Both the position numbers and the translations under genes were made by a program. A stretch of DNA of 64,000 nt from the NCBI RefSeq assembly GCF_000150955.2, contig NC_011669.1, forward strand, positions 1,308,993 through 1,372,992, read 5' to 3'. The notes below the pieces were generated by a model. The model was not told the DNA's origin. It saw only the letters and a program-made list of their open reading frames with translations, and did not search any database. The stretch comes from Phaeodactylum tricornutum CCAP 1055/1 (Eukaryota > Bacillariophyta > Bacillariophyceae > Surirellales > Neidiaceae). This document shows positions 31,839 through 43,588 of this stretch, one piece after another. How positions within the stretch are numbered: position 1 is the first letter of the stretch; each line of letters starts with the position of its first letter.

Positions 31839-33641
31839 CTATTGCTGAAAGAATGGATTCGACAGCAGGCCACGAATGTTAAAGATTTGGTCGAAATCTT
31901 TTGTAGATTGAGAGGCGGCCTTTTCACGAGCCAACACCAGCGTCTCCAACACAGTCCATCCGGCACCATCTTGAGCGTCCAAAAGATCCACTACCTTTGC
32001 CCAGCAGTCTTCGGCAGCCACATAATCGCGAAATTGTCCTTTCACATCCTTGTCAAATATTTCCCCCAACAAGCGTTGAAGAGAATCCTCGTCCGTGGCT
32101 GGGACAGATTGCGTGGTGGCCGCACTGGTGTTTGACGTTGACGTTTCGGCCAAGCACGAGAGCATCAAGGCAAGCCCAACAAATCCCAAGGCGTGAAAGT
32201 CTTCTGCCAGTGCAAAGTTGGTGGTGGCAATTGACGTCTCTCCTTTGCGAAAGTGAAGTCCAAAAGTTCGAGCCCGGGAGACAAATTCCTCATCCATGGC
32301 GGCGGTTTCGTAAGGCCCGGCGAAGCCAAAGTCGGTCAATTTCACGGTCAACGTCGATGGCGTGGTAGTGTAAACCGAGCTGGCGTCCTGTGGGTTGTTG
32401 GTGGTGCTGGCCAGCAGCAAACTGGACCGTCCGATACTGCGATGAACGAATCCAGCTTCGTGCAAATCCGCAATGGCCATCACTGCTTGTTGAAAAATAC
32501 CGTTTACAATATATTTGGCGCGTGCTTCCCAAGACGGCAAAGGGGCCGGTGGAATGAGATTGCCGAACAAGCCCTTGGCTGGTGGTAGACTCGCCCACCG
32601 CTGTTGCGGTGTCTGCGACGTGTAGGCTTGTAATGACGCGAGACCAGCGTATTCGGAAACCACCCAAATGGCGTCCGGTTTTGGTGGTTGGACCCCGAGG
32701 GCTCGGTAGAATTCGTTGGGATCCCAGTCATCCTCGAGCTCGGCCAAATTGACTTCCCCCAATATTCCCAGAAACTTGCCGCGTTTCAGTTTCGGCACGA
32801 GCGAGGCCAATCGTCCATTGTCTAATCGAGAGGCGACGGATCGTGCCGACGCTTCCTTGCTCCAGTTTTCGTCAACCAGTTTGGACTGCAATTGCGCAAC
32901 ACATTCGAGTTCGGCCTGTGCGAGGGCCAAAGCCAGGGTTCCGGTGTATTCCTTGACCAACACGCGTTTGTCGTTGCCCTGCGCGGAGACGAGAGCCCCG
33001 AGGGGTCCGACCAACTCTCCCCGAAAAATTCGGACCACCGAGCCACTGCTGGTACGCGTGCGTTTCGGCTGCGAGCTATCGAACGGATTAGGCTGTACCA
33101 CACGGCGATCGTCGCCGTCTTCTTCGGGATAGTACTACACACACCAACCACAGAAAGTGAATCGAGACCAAATAAATAAAGAAAGTGAGTCGCTCGGTGT
33201 GCAGTTCCCGTATCCACCTGGTCAGCGATGATGACAACGAAAACGTACATATTCCCAGTCGGTGACTTCGTCAAAGCCTAAGGTTCCCACAAAGTTTTCG
33301 AGTACCAAATCTTTTCCGAGCGAGAGCTGTCGCGATTGAATGGCGGTCCGATCTTTGTCTTGCTTGGACGCAAACAGAGTGCGGAACGAAGTTTCCAGCG
33401 CGTCGTCGTCGTCCTGGTTGTTATTGCCACTGCTGTTGTCGCTCGGAAAGTCGTCGAAATCGGACGTCCAGGGAATTTTCTCCGCGTCGAGTCGTGTGCC
33501 TGGGTCCGGAGTGTCTCGTGTAGTGGTCGTCGTCGCGTCCCGATGTGGCGTCAGGAACACGGACGAGGCCGTTTTTGGGACGACAAAGGCCACCACAGTC
33601 GCGGACCTAGCTGCCCATAACACCAACGTCAAAGGTTTCAT
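31839..33641 (-). CDS. plastid-targeted protein kinase-like protein, probable pseudokinase
   Basis: Exons on the minus strand: 33641-33249 and 33134-31839, intron of 114 nt in phase 0, 562 residues. The N terminus reads MKPLTLVLWAARSATVVA then FVVPKTASS, a clear diatom plastid presequence with Phe after the signal peptide. The body keeps a kinase outline: RIFRGELVGPLGALV, a lysine strand VLVKEYTG, WVVSEYAGLASLQAY as hinge, and LTDFGFAGPYE as magnesium loop. The catalytic loop, however, reads LHEAGFVHRSIGRSSLLL: Ser for Asp, and no Lys or Asn at the usual places. It is therefore probably not a normal phosphotransferase. A similar group of kinase-like chloroplast proteins exists in plants (recalled). 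Start chosen at the Met that puts the signal peptide first. Confidence 0.8.
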
Positions 33642-34615
33642 TCTCCTGCCAAATTTGTGGACTCTTTGCTTGTCGTGGCCGTCTGCGTATGTCATCCATC
33701 GCTCATGGTCATGTTGTGTTTTCCAAAGAACGATTCAGCACATCCGCAGACTTTTGGAACGGGAACACGTCACAATCTCTGACTGTCACAACGACACCTA
33801 TGTAACTGTTGGGTGCTTGCATTGCCAATTCACAGTCACTGTCAATCAAACTATACTTCGAAATACGGTACCGGCAAATCCGAGTATTTTGGGAACAAGA
33901 TCTAATAGTAAGACAAGAAGAGTGTTAGGAAGGGATAAATGAAGATCTATTTAACAAATAGGAGACGCCAGGCGTGTAAGGTGGAAGCTGCCAGCAGGAA
34001 TTTCTCTCTTATTAGTTTATCTTTCAGATAATGGTAGTTCCTTTACCAATGCATGATAATAAACGGAAGGCATCCCTGCTTGCCGAGTCGTAGAGTAACG
34101 GTTTTAGGTCTTGAAATTGACATGAGTAAGAAGAGACGTTTACATCCGATAGGTAGGAACCCTTGTATGATCTCTCCGATGACAGCGAGTGCTCTCCGCA
34201 AAAGTGTTTGAATATGGATATGGATCGCCTGGTTGCATACTGGGTGCGCCGGTCTTCATCATGGGAAGACCTCAATCTTTATGTATCTAGAAAACCGCGC
34301 TCCCACATCAATAGCTGTGGGAGCCGCCCCCGCGCTCTGCCGAATGTAGACCGGCGTGTCGGTAGCTCATGCGATCGGTCTCGTTCGCCTACCCGTCACA
34401 CACACGAGCGAGCGACGCAACCCCAGTGTTGGGGCGCGGAGACGGCTGGCGAATCCAGCCGTCCGGATTTTGCGGTATCCCGTTCCGACAATCATTGTGG
34501 TGCGTCGTGGTGTCATTACCGAGAGAACTCGGCGAAAACAACCTTCGTTGACAAAGGATCCGTCGAGTGTCGGCGCCCCCTCTCACGTCTCCATTGAACG
34601 ACCGTCCGCTGCAGC
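33642..34615. other. divergent intergenic region
   Basis: Between the pseudokinase (minus) and the coiled-coil protein (plus). One exact copy of TCACAGTCA at 33830-33838. Open frames at 34163-34597 are on both strands and look like by-products of composition. Confidence 0.5.
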
Positions 34616-36598
34616 ATGGTGCGCACTTTGCCGACATCGACCGACGGAGCCGCCAGGACGGCTCTACAGAACCATTCTTTTCAATCGTCAACAGAACGAA
34701 GCCTTACGTCTCCCACGCTCGTCACCCACGGCATATCCCGTCACAACTCACCGCGTCGACCGGATCCACACGTCCGCACGACCGACGCACGCGCCCTTTC
34801 CAGAAAAATCTCGTGGGAAGCCGCACACTACCGGGTGGATTCGTCGTCTAGTTCACCACAGCCGCCGACGATTGCGAACTACCCATCGACGGCCATTGGG
34901 ACAATGCTGGGGAGCGAAGAAGAGAAGGCGTCGCCTAATTCCGTTGCCCAGTGGGAATGCGCAGCAACACCTACGCTGAGAAGACCCAAAGAACCCGAAG
35001 GACGGCGCAGTATAGCAGTATCCCAGCAGCTACAGCAACGCCAATCAAAATGGAGCACTAGCAACACGCAGACTCCATCCCCACACAATGACGCCGTTCG
35101 CGCGTTGACCACGCACACCCTGGCAGTGGGACAGCATCTCACGAGTTGTTTCGGAAACTCCAAGAGCAGACACGGTCCCAAAGGCGCGGATGCGTATCCG
35201 GATGGGTTCAAGGATCAGGAAGTCTGGTTGCACCGACCGGGGATCCAGGACCGGGACGGCAATCTTTGGCAGCATTCGAATGGAACCGTGCACCGGAAGG
35301 CCTATCATCCAGACGAGGATCTAGAAAGCAACAGCGAACTATATACTGATGAAAGTAGTAGTTTCTGTGAAGAATCGTCCATTGTTGATAGTATAGACGG
35401 CACAGACGACTACAGTCACGATACGCCAGAAGTAAGAAAACAAAAAAATGAAGCTATCTATCGCAATCCAGCTGTACACGATGATTCGGCCAAATCGGAA
35501 CTGCAGCTCGCCGATGAAGGCGGACCTCGGGATCCCCGGAAACAAACGAACGATAAAAGGATGGTCCACCCAACGTATCCTGAAAAAGAATGCATGGCAA
35601 TGACACAGTACGGTTCGCCCAAGGGCGTCCGCTTACCTCGGGCGGACTGGCGCATAAAGCATGAGCAGCCATCCTCTCGTCCCCCAGGGCCACGTCGCCG
35701 GGTCACGTTTGCGATCGAGGACAATTTCGAACGCACCGAACCTATAATCTCGAGGAACGGTGAAGGCATATCTTCACAGTCGACACCAACACTCAATGGA
35801 CCACCTAGGGATACTTTGCGAAAACTACGCCTCGAAATTTCTCAAGAGGACCTAGAAGAGGGTGCACAGCGCAAGAATCAACCTCATGAATCAGTCCAAG
35901 CCTCGAAATCCGCGACCCTTTCAAAACAAAGTCTACAAGTGGACCTCTACAAAACAAAGCGTATGTTGAAGTCCGTCACGACTGAGCTCGAGCGAACACG
36001 TCGAAGTCTGTCCACGGTTCAATCACGTGAAATTCCCACAAACGAGTATAAAAGGTTGCAACAAAGCTCGCTCGCCTTAGAACATCGACTACAAGAAATA
36101 ACTGAGGAAAAGGAACGATATCAGGTTGATGCCCGGTCGCTTGAGGAGGAACTGGCCTCACTGAAATCAATTTTTCGAAAGGTCGAAAGTGAAAGTCGTC
36201 GTCAATCGCGTATTGTCGATCAACCGAAAGGAGACAACATAGACACTGGAAGTGACCATGCCAAGGCGGTGCTTTTCATGACCATGAGCGAAGATGCACT
36301 ACGACACATACCCAAAAAAGATCAGGGACCCAACATTGCAACCGCTGCTTACATTAGTGAAGGCGTGCCAAAGTTGGACAAGTCAGCGCTGATAAAAGCT
36401 TCTAATGAAATCATGTTGCTTCGCGATGAAGTTTCCAGCTTAAAGCTCCAATTGGTCCAAGCAGAGGAGGCTAGATGCGAGGCAGTACGAGTCATGAAAG
36501 CTGCTCAAGCCAAGTCCTACCAAGCAAAAATTGAACTCTCTCATGTTCGGAAAAAGGCTGGACTTGCTCGAAGCTCAAAGAAGATACATCGTTTGTAG
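34616..36598 (+). CDS. coiled-coil protein of unknown function
   Basis: Single exon, 660 residues. The N-terminal 420 residues are Ser/Thr/Pro/Arg-rich and look disordered. From about residue 440 the protein is strongly helical: KQSLQVDLYKTKRMLKSVTT, then SSLALEHRLQEITEEKERYQ, SLEEELASLKSIFRKVE, and at the C terminus NEIMLLRDEVSSLKLQLVQA with a basic ending (KKAGLARSSKKIHRL). Heptad spacing of Leu fits two coiled coils separated by a loop (about residues 530-590). No enzyme motif or membrane helix is seen. Such layouts are common in cytoskeletal or scaffold proteins, but no family is recognised. The start is the first ATG after an in-frame stop region; a 5' exon cannot be ruled out. Confidence 0.65.
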   Translation: MVRTLPTSTDGAARTALQNHSFQSSTERSLTSPTLVTHGISRHNSPRRPDPHVRTTDARALSRKISWEAAHYRVDSSSSSPQPPTIANYPSTAIGTMLGSEEEKASPNSVAQWECAATPTLRRPKEPEGRRSIAVSQQLQQRQSKWSTSNTQTPSPHNDAVRALTTHTLAVGQHLTSCFGNSKSRHGPKGADAYPDGFKDQEVWLHRPGIQDRDGNLWQHSNGTVHRKAYHPDEDLESNSELYTDESSSFCEESSIVDSIDGTDDYSHDTPEVRKQKNEAIYRNPAVHDDSAKSELQLADEGGPRDPRKQTNDKRMVHPTYPEKECMAMTQYGSPKGVRLPRADWRIKHEQPSSRPPGPRRRVTFAIEDNFERTEPIISRNGEGISSQSTPTLNGPPRDTLRKLRLEISQEDLEEGAQRKNQPHESVQASKSATLSKQSLQVDLYKTKRMLKSVTTELERTRRSLSTVQSREIPTNEYKRLQQSSLALEHRLQEITEEKERYQVDARSLEEELASLKSIFRKVESESRRQSRIVDQPKGDNIDTGSDHAKAVLFMTMSEDALRHIPKKDQGPNIATAAYISEGVPKLDKSALIKASNEIMLLRDEVSSLKLQLVQAEEARCEAVRVMKAAQAKSYQAKIELSHVRKKAGLARSSKKIHRL

Positions 36599-36818
36599 AT
36601 CTACCTTTGGCGTTGTTATAAGTCTTGGTAATGAACGAGGCGGAGCCTTGGCCAGTAACAACTTACAGTTGACACAACAGAATCGCTTTGCAGAGGCGGA
36701 TGCGCATATCGACATCAACTATCGTCTTCTAACAGAAGATACACCGTGGAATACGGTGATTGACTGCGCCATAATCAAATTATATATATACATAGCATAT
36801 TGTTTCCTTCAATTGTCT

Positions 36819-39800
36819 CTACTTGGCATCATACCAAGTTTTGTGGGTGTATGAACCATCTACTAACAACGGTACTGCAGTCTTCATTAAACCGAACACC
36901 CAAGGTTCCTGCATATTGTTCAAAACCTCGTCGAAAGCCTCTTTGGCGGTTTCTTCGGGACCTTCCAACATAACTTCATCATGCACCTGTAGCAGAAGGA
37001 TCCACCCAAGTGCCTTGAGCTTCTCGTTTGCATTAATTTTGTTCATGGCCATCATGGCGATGTCCGCCGCACCTCCTTGGATGGGAGTGTTGATACTGGC
37101 CCGTTCTGCTTGTTTTGCAAATTTTTGCCTTTTACTCTTTGCTTCTGGTAGATCTCGATACCGTCCCATTAAAGTACGAGTATAACCATGGTTACGTGCG
37201 GTTAGCTTCACTTGTGTTTGCCAAACGTCGACTTCGGGACGGGCTTTGTACCATGCTTTCAACATTTCTTCAGCCTCCTGAAGAGTCACTCCCCAATCAT
37301 CACTCAAGCCAAAAGCGGTCTTCCCGTATGCAATGGAAAAATTCAGCGTCTTCGCTTTTCGGCGCTCCGAAGCGAACAAATCTTTCACCAACGGTTTCGG
37401 CGGATCTCCTTTTGCGTAGTCCCATTCCAGAAGGGCTTCACCCGAATCGACCTTTGCCTTAACGTAATCGAACATATCCATTGCCGTACGCGAATGGAAA
37501 TCGCCACCCGCTTCAAAAGCTTCAATCATAGACTTACAACCAGTCATGCTTGCCAGGAGGCGCAACTCTAATTGCCCATAATCTGCTACAATCAAATTAT
37601 TCCCAGGCGACGCTTCAAAGGCTTTCCGAATTTGATATGTATCTTTTTCAAGGGCAGGTTGATTTTGCAGATTGGGTCCTCTAGAAGAGAGTCGTCCTGT
37701 TTCCGTATTTAGATTCAGCGAGCAATGGACGCGGCTCTTATTATCCACACGCTCTTGGAGGCTTGTCAAAAACGTCGCAATCATGGTATCAATGGATTTA
37801 ATAGCACATAAGCTAAAGAGAGCTTCACATCCTTCTTTTCCAAAGTTCTCGTACGCCTGAAGAAAAAGAGTCGTGTTAGTAAATAAATGCCTTCGTTACG
37901 AGCATCTAAAGAGTGTGCTCTCAACTCACCGAACCGTATTTGGGGGGATCAGAGAACGGATCTCCAGCTAAGGCGCGCAAAACGTCGGCTGTGACACTAG
38001 GAGCCCCGCCCGTAGTGTATTTACTGGGCTCCAGACCGAGACTCGGAATTGTTATCTCAACATACTTTGAGGCAGTATTACTCTTGGCATTCAACTCGTC
38101 CAAAATCTCTCCTATTGCGCCTCCGCCATCCTTCCTTGCTGCAGCCTCAAGAGCTTCGCTTACCGCTCTATACCCATCTTGATCTGTTGGGGAAACGGCG
38201 TTAAGAACACCAGAAGTAAACTCGAGATCGGCACGCAGCCGATCAAGCATCTCCCCTCTTGTCCCCGCGAACTGTAATTCGCGAGTTATCAGCATGTCTC
38301 GCAAATCATCATCCGACATAGTCTCCAAATCATCGATATTCTTATCCTGTACAGGAGCGAGTAAATGATCGCGTATGCGCTGCTTCAGCTCATCCTTTTT
38401 TCCCGCAGTCTTGAGACCATACTCCTTGCAAAGAATCTTCAGTTGAGTCGCCTTCATTTGGTCCAGCTCATCAGTTTGATCGCCACCGTCTAAAGCGAAC
38501 AATATGCCTTCGTTAGTGCTCATACGTTCAACGCCACACGCAAACAAACTGTTTCTCTACTTACCAATTTGCTTTTGCCCCACAGCCTCAGCCTTCGATT
38601 GATTTTCGAGGGCATGTAAGGCGTCTTCTGGTATTTCATCTCGTGGTACCTTCACCACCCTTACTGTCTCCGACTGTTCTTTTGTCTTTAAGTTTTCGGA
38701 GCCCCCGAAGAAAAGTGCCTGCAGCTGCGTGGCGCTAGAAAGGTTCAGCGCGAGCCCATCGGGTCCAATCTTTGAGGCAGCCCATTCGCGAAAGATTTTA
38801 GAGTGGTGTACTCGGTCTTCCCGTGCTTTTCGCTCCACGTTGAACAAGTAATCTTTCGCGTTCACGCGAACACCACGTCGCTCCATATCTGTGAGTACCT
38901 CTGCGAACGGACGCATATGTAGAAAATAGTAGTCCCACAAATTTTTATTCCCAATCCACGGCTTCATTTTCAGTCGTTTTTCCAATTCTTCCCGAAGAAG
39001 CCATGTACCTTCGGCGTCGTAGCAAGAGTATTTGATCCACATGGATCTCGATTCTGGATCGCGCTGCATACTTTCCACGGGAGGGATATCGACCAAAGCA
39101 CCTTCACTACCGTCTTTGCGCAAACGGTGCACTCCAAAAAGTTCCTTCATGGGCTGTTTGCGACGGCTCAACAAATCGGCCGTCAAGGCTTCTAAACTGT
39201 AACCTCCACCTTTTGCCATTTTCGACCGGCATGTATCCTGTAATCTAGCCATGTGCATCGTGTCTCCACCTAAACCCTGCACATCAATTCCTTCGTTCCA
39301 CATGACGTGTCGATCGAAGCCGTAATTATGCCAAACTTTGAGAAACCTGGGGTTTTCGAACCACGCCTTGAATTCTTGCAAAATACCAGCAGCATCATCC
39401 AGGTTGTCGATCCACAAACAAGAACCTGGACCCTCGCCGAGTCCGTAATCAAAGTCGGGCCCGGAATAGACACTCGCGCAAGTCACGTAGCCATTTCCAA
39501 CCGGTCCGACCGATTTGAGATCAATGGCCATGACCTCGGTATCACAGGCGTGAAAGATAGACGGGTCGGCTGCAAAAAGCCGTTTTAGGACCTTTTGGGC
39601 TTGTGCCTTGGTACGTACAATGGTCACGTGGGGTACTTCTGTCTTGCTAACGTCAAAATATCCCTCGTCGCCAGGTCTGAGGACGGTAAGCTCCTGTAGT
39701 CGGGCATCTTCTTCCGGCGATCGACGACCAAAGTCTCTAGCCCAGCCCACGGGGTCATAAACATCCCAGTTCCCACCTGGTATGGGACGCGACTGAATAT

Positions 39801-40275
39801 TCAAAGCCTTTAAGCGATCTTCGATAGATAGAGGACTCCTTGTACTTTTCAACCCATTCACCGTTGATGCGGTGTCCGACCGATACTCCTCAAGATGTTG
39901 GCCGCCCGTGTTGTCGCCTTCAAGGACGTCGGGTGTTTGAGCAACCGTGGAGGCAGAAGAGAAGAGTCGTGACTGAGACTTCCAACCATATCTTGCGTAA
40001 GTCTGTGGCCATCGGCGCAACCCATTCGGTGTGCTCAGGCTTGTCGTTGTCTGAAAGGGGGTGCGTTTGGTCACCTGGACACGTCGGGTGGTCGATCGAG
40101 CCAGGTTGGTGACCCATAATGATGCCGACGGCATACTCTTTGCTGTATTTTGACTACCCAAACAAAAGGCGCTGGTAGACTGAAGTAAAATGAGCAGTAA
40201 AGAAAGACAAAACGGCACGATAACAGCTTGGCGACAATCGAGTCTTGGCGAAAAAGAAGTAGAGCACCCCGCCAT
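36819..40275 (-). CDS. plastid DNA polymerase I (family A) with exonuclease and SAP-like insert
   Basis: Exons on the minus strand: 40275-38565, 38489-37930 and 37856-36819; 1102 residues. A signal peptide ends LLQSTSA and is followed by FCLGSQ, a diatom plastid presequence. Proofreading domain: DTE near 243, NYGFD near 315 and YSCYD near 415 supply the metal-binding residues. Polymerase domain: motif A DYGQLELRLLA, motif B RRKAKTLNFSIAYGKTAFG, motif C QVHDEVMLE. It belongs to the plant/algal organellar polymerases (POP), which copy plastid or mitochondrial DNA. Exon 2 inserts about 130 residues into the thumb region, with two SAP-like helix pairs: MKATQLKILCKEYGLKTAGK and MSDDDLRDMLITRELQFAGT. 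SAP motifs bind DNA, so the insert may aid processivity (inference). Confidence 0.9.
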
Positions 40276-40801
40276 GTAAGTCAACCGAGATGTTGTTACA
40301 CACAGCAGCTATCACAGCAAAGCACAGCGATTGTCAATAAAGAGAGAGAGAGAGGAATTCTCGTTCGAGTAACCGAGAAGTAGATGTTTCGAGTAGATAT
40401 TGCAACGACAATGATTGTGTTCGGAGAGAAAATAGAGCAGCAAGAAAAGCATCTAGCTTTGGCCTTCCGTGTTCTCCGTTTTGGGAGGAGGGGGGGCCCA
40501 TGTTTCGTTGGTTGGTGTGGCACGATATGGCTTGCTTTCCAGAGCGCGGGCTTTTTCTACTTGTGTATTCAAACCGACATCGACCCGGATGTTGAAAACA
40601 TTTGCGACATTAATAACGTAAGAAGGCTGTAGTGAAAGGGAGAGAAGGGTTTCCAACCCTAACCCTCCTCGAAAAAATCGACCTACTGTTACTCTTCGAT
40701 CAATGTTAGACTCGCCTTTCAAACATTGAGAGGCCTGTAGTCTATTGCTGATATAGAAATATTATTTACCCGGTCCCTTACACTCCCTTGTATGAAAGCG
40801 T
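40276..40801. other. intergenic region upstream of the polymerase gene
   Basis: Contains a (GA)n run at about 40341-40354 and otherwise no gene. A CCCTAACCCT stretch near 40662 is a single chance copy, not a telomere. Confidence 0.55.
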
Positions 40802-42328
40802 TCACAACTCAGAGTCAGAGAGCGATGGAGCTTCTTCTCGTCTTCCACCGTCCCCTTCCTCGATTGCTTTTTCTTGCTGCACCTCGGCTGTAGCACACTC
40901 GAACGATTGAATGAGTCGCTTGCGTGTCGGGCTAAACTGCATATTTGGTAGAACATCGGCTTGCAGCATAAAAAAGTTGAACTTGACAAGCTTGCGTTCG
41001 GGGTGGAGGTCTGCGTCGTTTTCGCGATCCCATTCCCGGCACAGGTAGCTCCATAGAGCATCTCCGTCTTCATTTTCCAACCCAGCTAGGTACGGGAATG
41101 ACCGCCAACGTCCGGGTCTAGACGTGGCCGTACACGGTGCACCGGATCCGGGCAAATCCCAGCTGATGCTGTTCGTGCGCCCCCAAACGTCCACGACGGA
41201 ACCATCGACCAACTGACCCGGAGCGATCTCCCAGGTCACGTATTCCTCGGCTCCCACGAACACATTCCAACGGTTGTGAAAAACAGTGCTCCATATGTGC
41301 TTTACGCTTTGATCGCAAGCTTGGCTTACTGTTTCCAACCACAAATTACCTGCCAGCATGGATAGGATGAAAACGAGTGACGCCGTATTACGCACTTTGC
41401 CGGTTGCAGGCCTGGAAATTTGAAAGCTAGCCCCACTCATGCTTGACGTAAGAGGTAGAAAGGTGCACCAGGGCGTACAGGCAAGAAACGACAGGAGTGC
41501 AGCGTTGCGCAAGGTCAACGCAATGCCAACGTGCAAGGAACAAATCGAAATCACCGCGAAATAAATCAGAGAAGTGCTTCCCACTAGCAGACCAAAAAGA
41601 GCCACCGGAGCTGCCAATAACTCCACCCAGACTACCGTTGGAGTCATAACACGGAGCCCCTCTGGCCCCAAAAGTGCATACATGTAGCGGGCGACAGTTG
41701 TATGGCGAGCATATGTGTCGAGAGCCGGTAGGGGGTCGGCGTGGTAGGTCCATCCACCGAGAGGGTCCATATATTTTCCGACTCCGGCATCAACATAGAT
41801 CCATACAACCAGCAGTTTCAGAAAAATCGTCCCAGGAGAAAGAACGACGTTTCCTTTCTCTTTCTTCAAAGTGGCACCTCTCAAGCTCCATCGTTCATCC
41901 AGCGGGAGAAACATGGAAAGAAAGAGCAAGTAGTGAATATATCGATCGAGAATATAGTTCATCCACGTATTTCGCAATGTTAAACTCAGATACCAAAACC
42001 ATGACACGGGAGCGACGAAATTGGTTCTATATCCCAAAGTCAGCAACACTGAAAGAATAATTTGAACGGATAAAAGTATTTGTTGCTCCCACACTTCTCC
42101 GAAATAGCAGTGAAAGCAAACATGCTTATAAAGACTATCAACTTTCCCCATCAGAAGATCAAGAGGCAGTGTACCTTCGTTTGAATAGAATGGAAGCAAG
42201 AAACGAAAACGGAGCACCAACTCCAGAGTCAGCAACATACCCAGGCAGATCCGAAACGCAGCCAGCGACTCGTACGTGCAGCCTAGGACAGCTCGCCATC
42301 CGCGGAATTGTCCTTGCATGTCCGACAT
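40802..42328 (-). CDS. HTTM-domain membrane protein (vitamin K gamma-carboxylase-like)
   Basis: Single exon, 508 residues, start at the ATG of MSDMQGQF. The HTTM (horizontally transferred transmembrane) domain fills residues 10-320: AAFRICLGMLLTLELVLRF, FRFLLPFYSNEGTLPLDLL, SWFWYLSLTLRNTWMNY, DRYIHYLLFLSMFLPLDERW, VVWIYVDAGVGKYMDPLGG, and LAAPVALFGLL. The NxGTLP, LP-D-R-S and YxxAGxxKxxDP-like features are typical of the family, which includes vitamin K-dependent gamma-carboxylase and many bacterial and algal proteins of unknown activity. The C-terminal 180 residues lie outside the membrane and have no clear motif. Function in diatoms unknown. Confidence 0.83.
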   Translation of the reverse strand: MSDMQGQFRGWRAVLGCTYESLAAFRICLGMLLTLELVLRFRFLLPFYSNEGTLPLDLLMGKVDSLYKHVCFHCYFGEVWEQQILLSVQIILSVLLTLGYRTNFVAPVSWFWYLSLTLRNTWMNYILDRYIHYLLFLSMFLPLDERWSLRGATLKKEKGNVVLSPGTIFLKLLVVWIYVDAGVGKYMDPLGGWTYHADPLPALDTYARHTTVARYMYALLGPEGLRVMTPTVVWVELLAAPVALFGLLVGSTSLIYFAVISICSLHVGIALTLRNAALLSFLACTPWCTFLPLTSSMSGASFQISRPATGKVRNTASLVFILSMLAGNLWLETVSQACDQSVKHIWSTVFHNRWNVFVGAEEYVTWEIAPGQLVDGSVVDVWGRTNSISWDLPGSGAPCTATSRPGRWRSFPYLAGLENEDGDALWSYLCREWDRENDADLHPERKLVKFNFFMLQADVLPNMQFSPTRKRLIQSFECATAEVQQEKAIEEGDGGRREEAPSLSDSEL

Positions 42329-42781
42329 ATACAAAGTGACAGTTGAGCCGCGGCCTCAGGTAGCAGTGCAATTGACGCTTTTCCTGCTATTGCGTAGCAC
42401 GCCAATTGAGAAAGGAAAAATAGGAACGTTGGTGTTGAACAGGGCCAGAGTCGCTTTATGGCCAAAATTTACTGTTAATGCACCTGTTGCAGGTCTTATG
42501 ATGCTCTCCGATATTGACATTTTCGCAATTGAAATGGATCATAAAAGATAACATGATTGTTTTGGATCCAACATTCCTTGTTCCATGCTCCAATAGTTGA
42601 TTGTAAGATTGCCCATAAACAGCTCGGTTGGTTTTTCTTTTGTTCCGACGGCCCTCTGCAACTTACATTACACTACTGGCAACACCATTTCGGTCAATGA
42701 CCACTGTGAGCGAAGCAAACTACACGAATTAACCAACAAGGTGCCTCAACTTCTCATTAGTTTGGGACGCTAACTTTTGCA
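42329..42781. other. divergent promoter region
   Basis: Shared upstream region of the HTTM protein (minus) and cyclophilin H (plus). No gene or repeat recognised. Confidence 0.55.
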
Positions 42782-43438
42782 ATGGCATCGACGAGTCCAG
42801 ATCCGACAGTGATGGAAGCTATCGAAAGGGGAAATGTCGTCGTCTTTTTCGATGTGTCTTTGGGGGAGTCAGGCGACAACGAGACGCCGTTGGGACGGAT
42901 CAAAATCGAACTTTTTCAACAGGATTGTCCGAAAACATGCGAGAACTTTCGACAGTTTTGCACCGGAGAATTCTTGCAGAACGAACAACCTACCGGCTAC
43001 AAGAACAGTATCTTTCATCGCGTCATTAAAGGCTTCATGATTCAAGGTGGAGGTACGTAGCACGCCTCCTACGATGGGGCTCTTTGGATGAGACTGTTTA
43101 TACTGATTCAATGTTCGTAACGATTCGCAGACTTTGTCAATCACGACGGCTCGGGAAAAATGAGCATATACGGCGCAACCTCCTTCCCGGACGAAAACTT
43201 TCTGCACAAGCATGATCGACCCGGCCTTCTATCAAGCGCCAACAGTGGACCGAACACAAACGGATGTCAATTTTTTATCACCTGTGGTAAAGCCGACTGG
43301 CTTGACGGTAAACACGTGGTATTTGGTCAGGTTTTGGATGCAGACAGCATGTTGACGGTACGAAAGTGTGAAGCGGCTCCAGTGAATGGGAGCGAGCCGC
43401 GTTTACCAATCCGCATTGTGCAATGTGGAGAGCTATAG
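42782..43438 (+). CDS. PPIH: cyclophilin H-like peptidyl-prolyl isomerase
   Basis: Exons 42782-43052 and 43131-43438, intron of 78 nt in phase 1, 192 residues. The domain follows the human spliceosomal cyclophilin H closely: [43 protein letters not shown] (across the splice), [20 protein letters not shown] and [16 protein letters not shown]. Active-site Arg, Phe, Gln, Trp and His are present. Human PPIH binds PRPF4 of the U4/U6 snRNP; a similar role here is inference from the close match. The first 17 residues are an extra acidic/polar leader. No targeting signal is seen. Confidence 0.93.
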
Positions 43439-43588
43439 TACACAGAATGAAGGCGTTGGCTTGCCTTTCATAAACCGCCTGATAAGAAACATTTTTGATA
43501 TGGTTGGACCATGGTCAGAGGACACTATATTGCTATGTTCAAATGAAAGAGGTATAGATTCAATAAGGAGAAACCTTGTAATGATATA

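Noticed and set aside
34163-34597. 145-codon plus-strand frame before the coiled-coil gene
   Set aside because: Overlaps several other open frames on both strands and shows no family resemblance or splice join.
40655-40675. Telomere-like CCCTAACCCT
   Set aside because: Only one partial copy inside gene-rich DNA.
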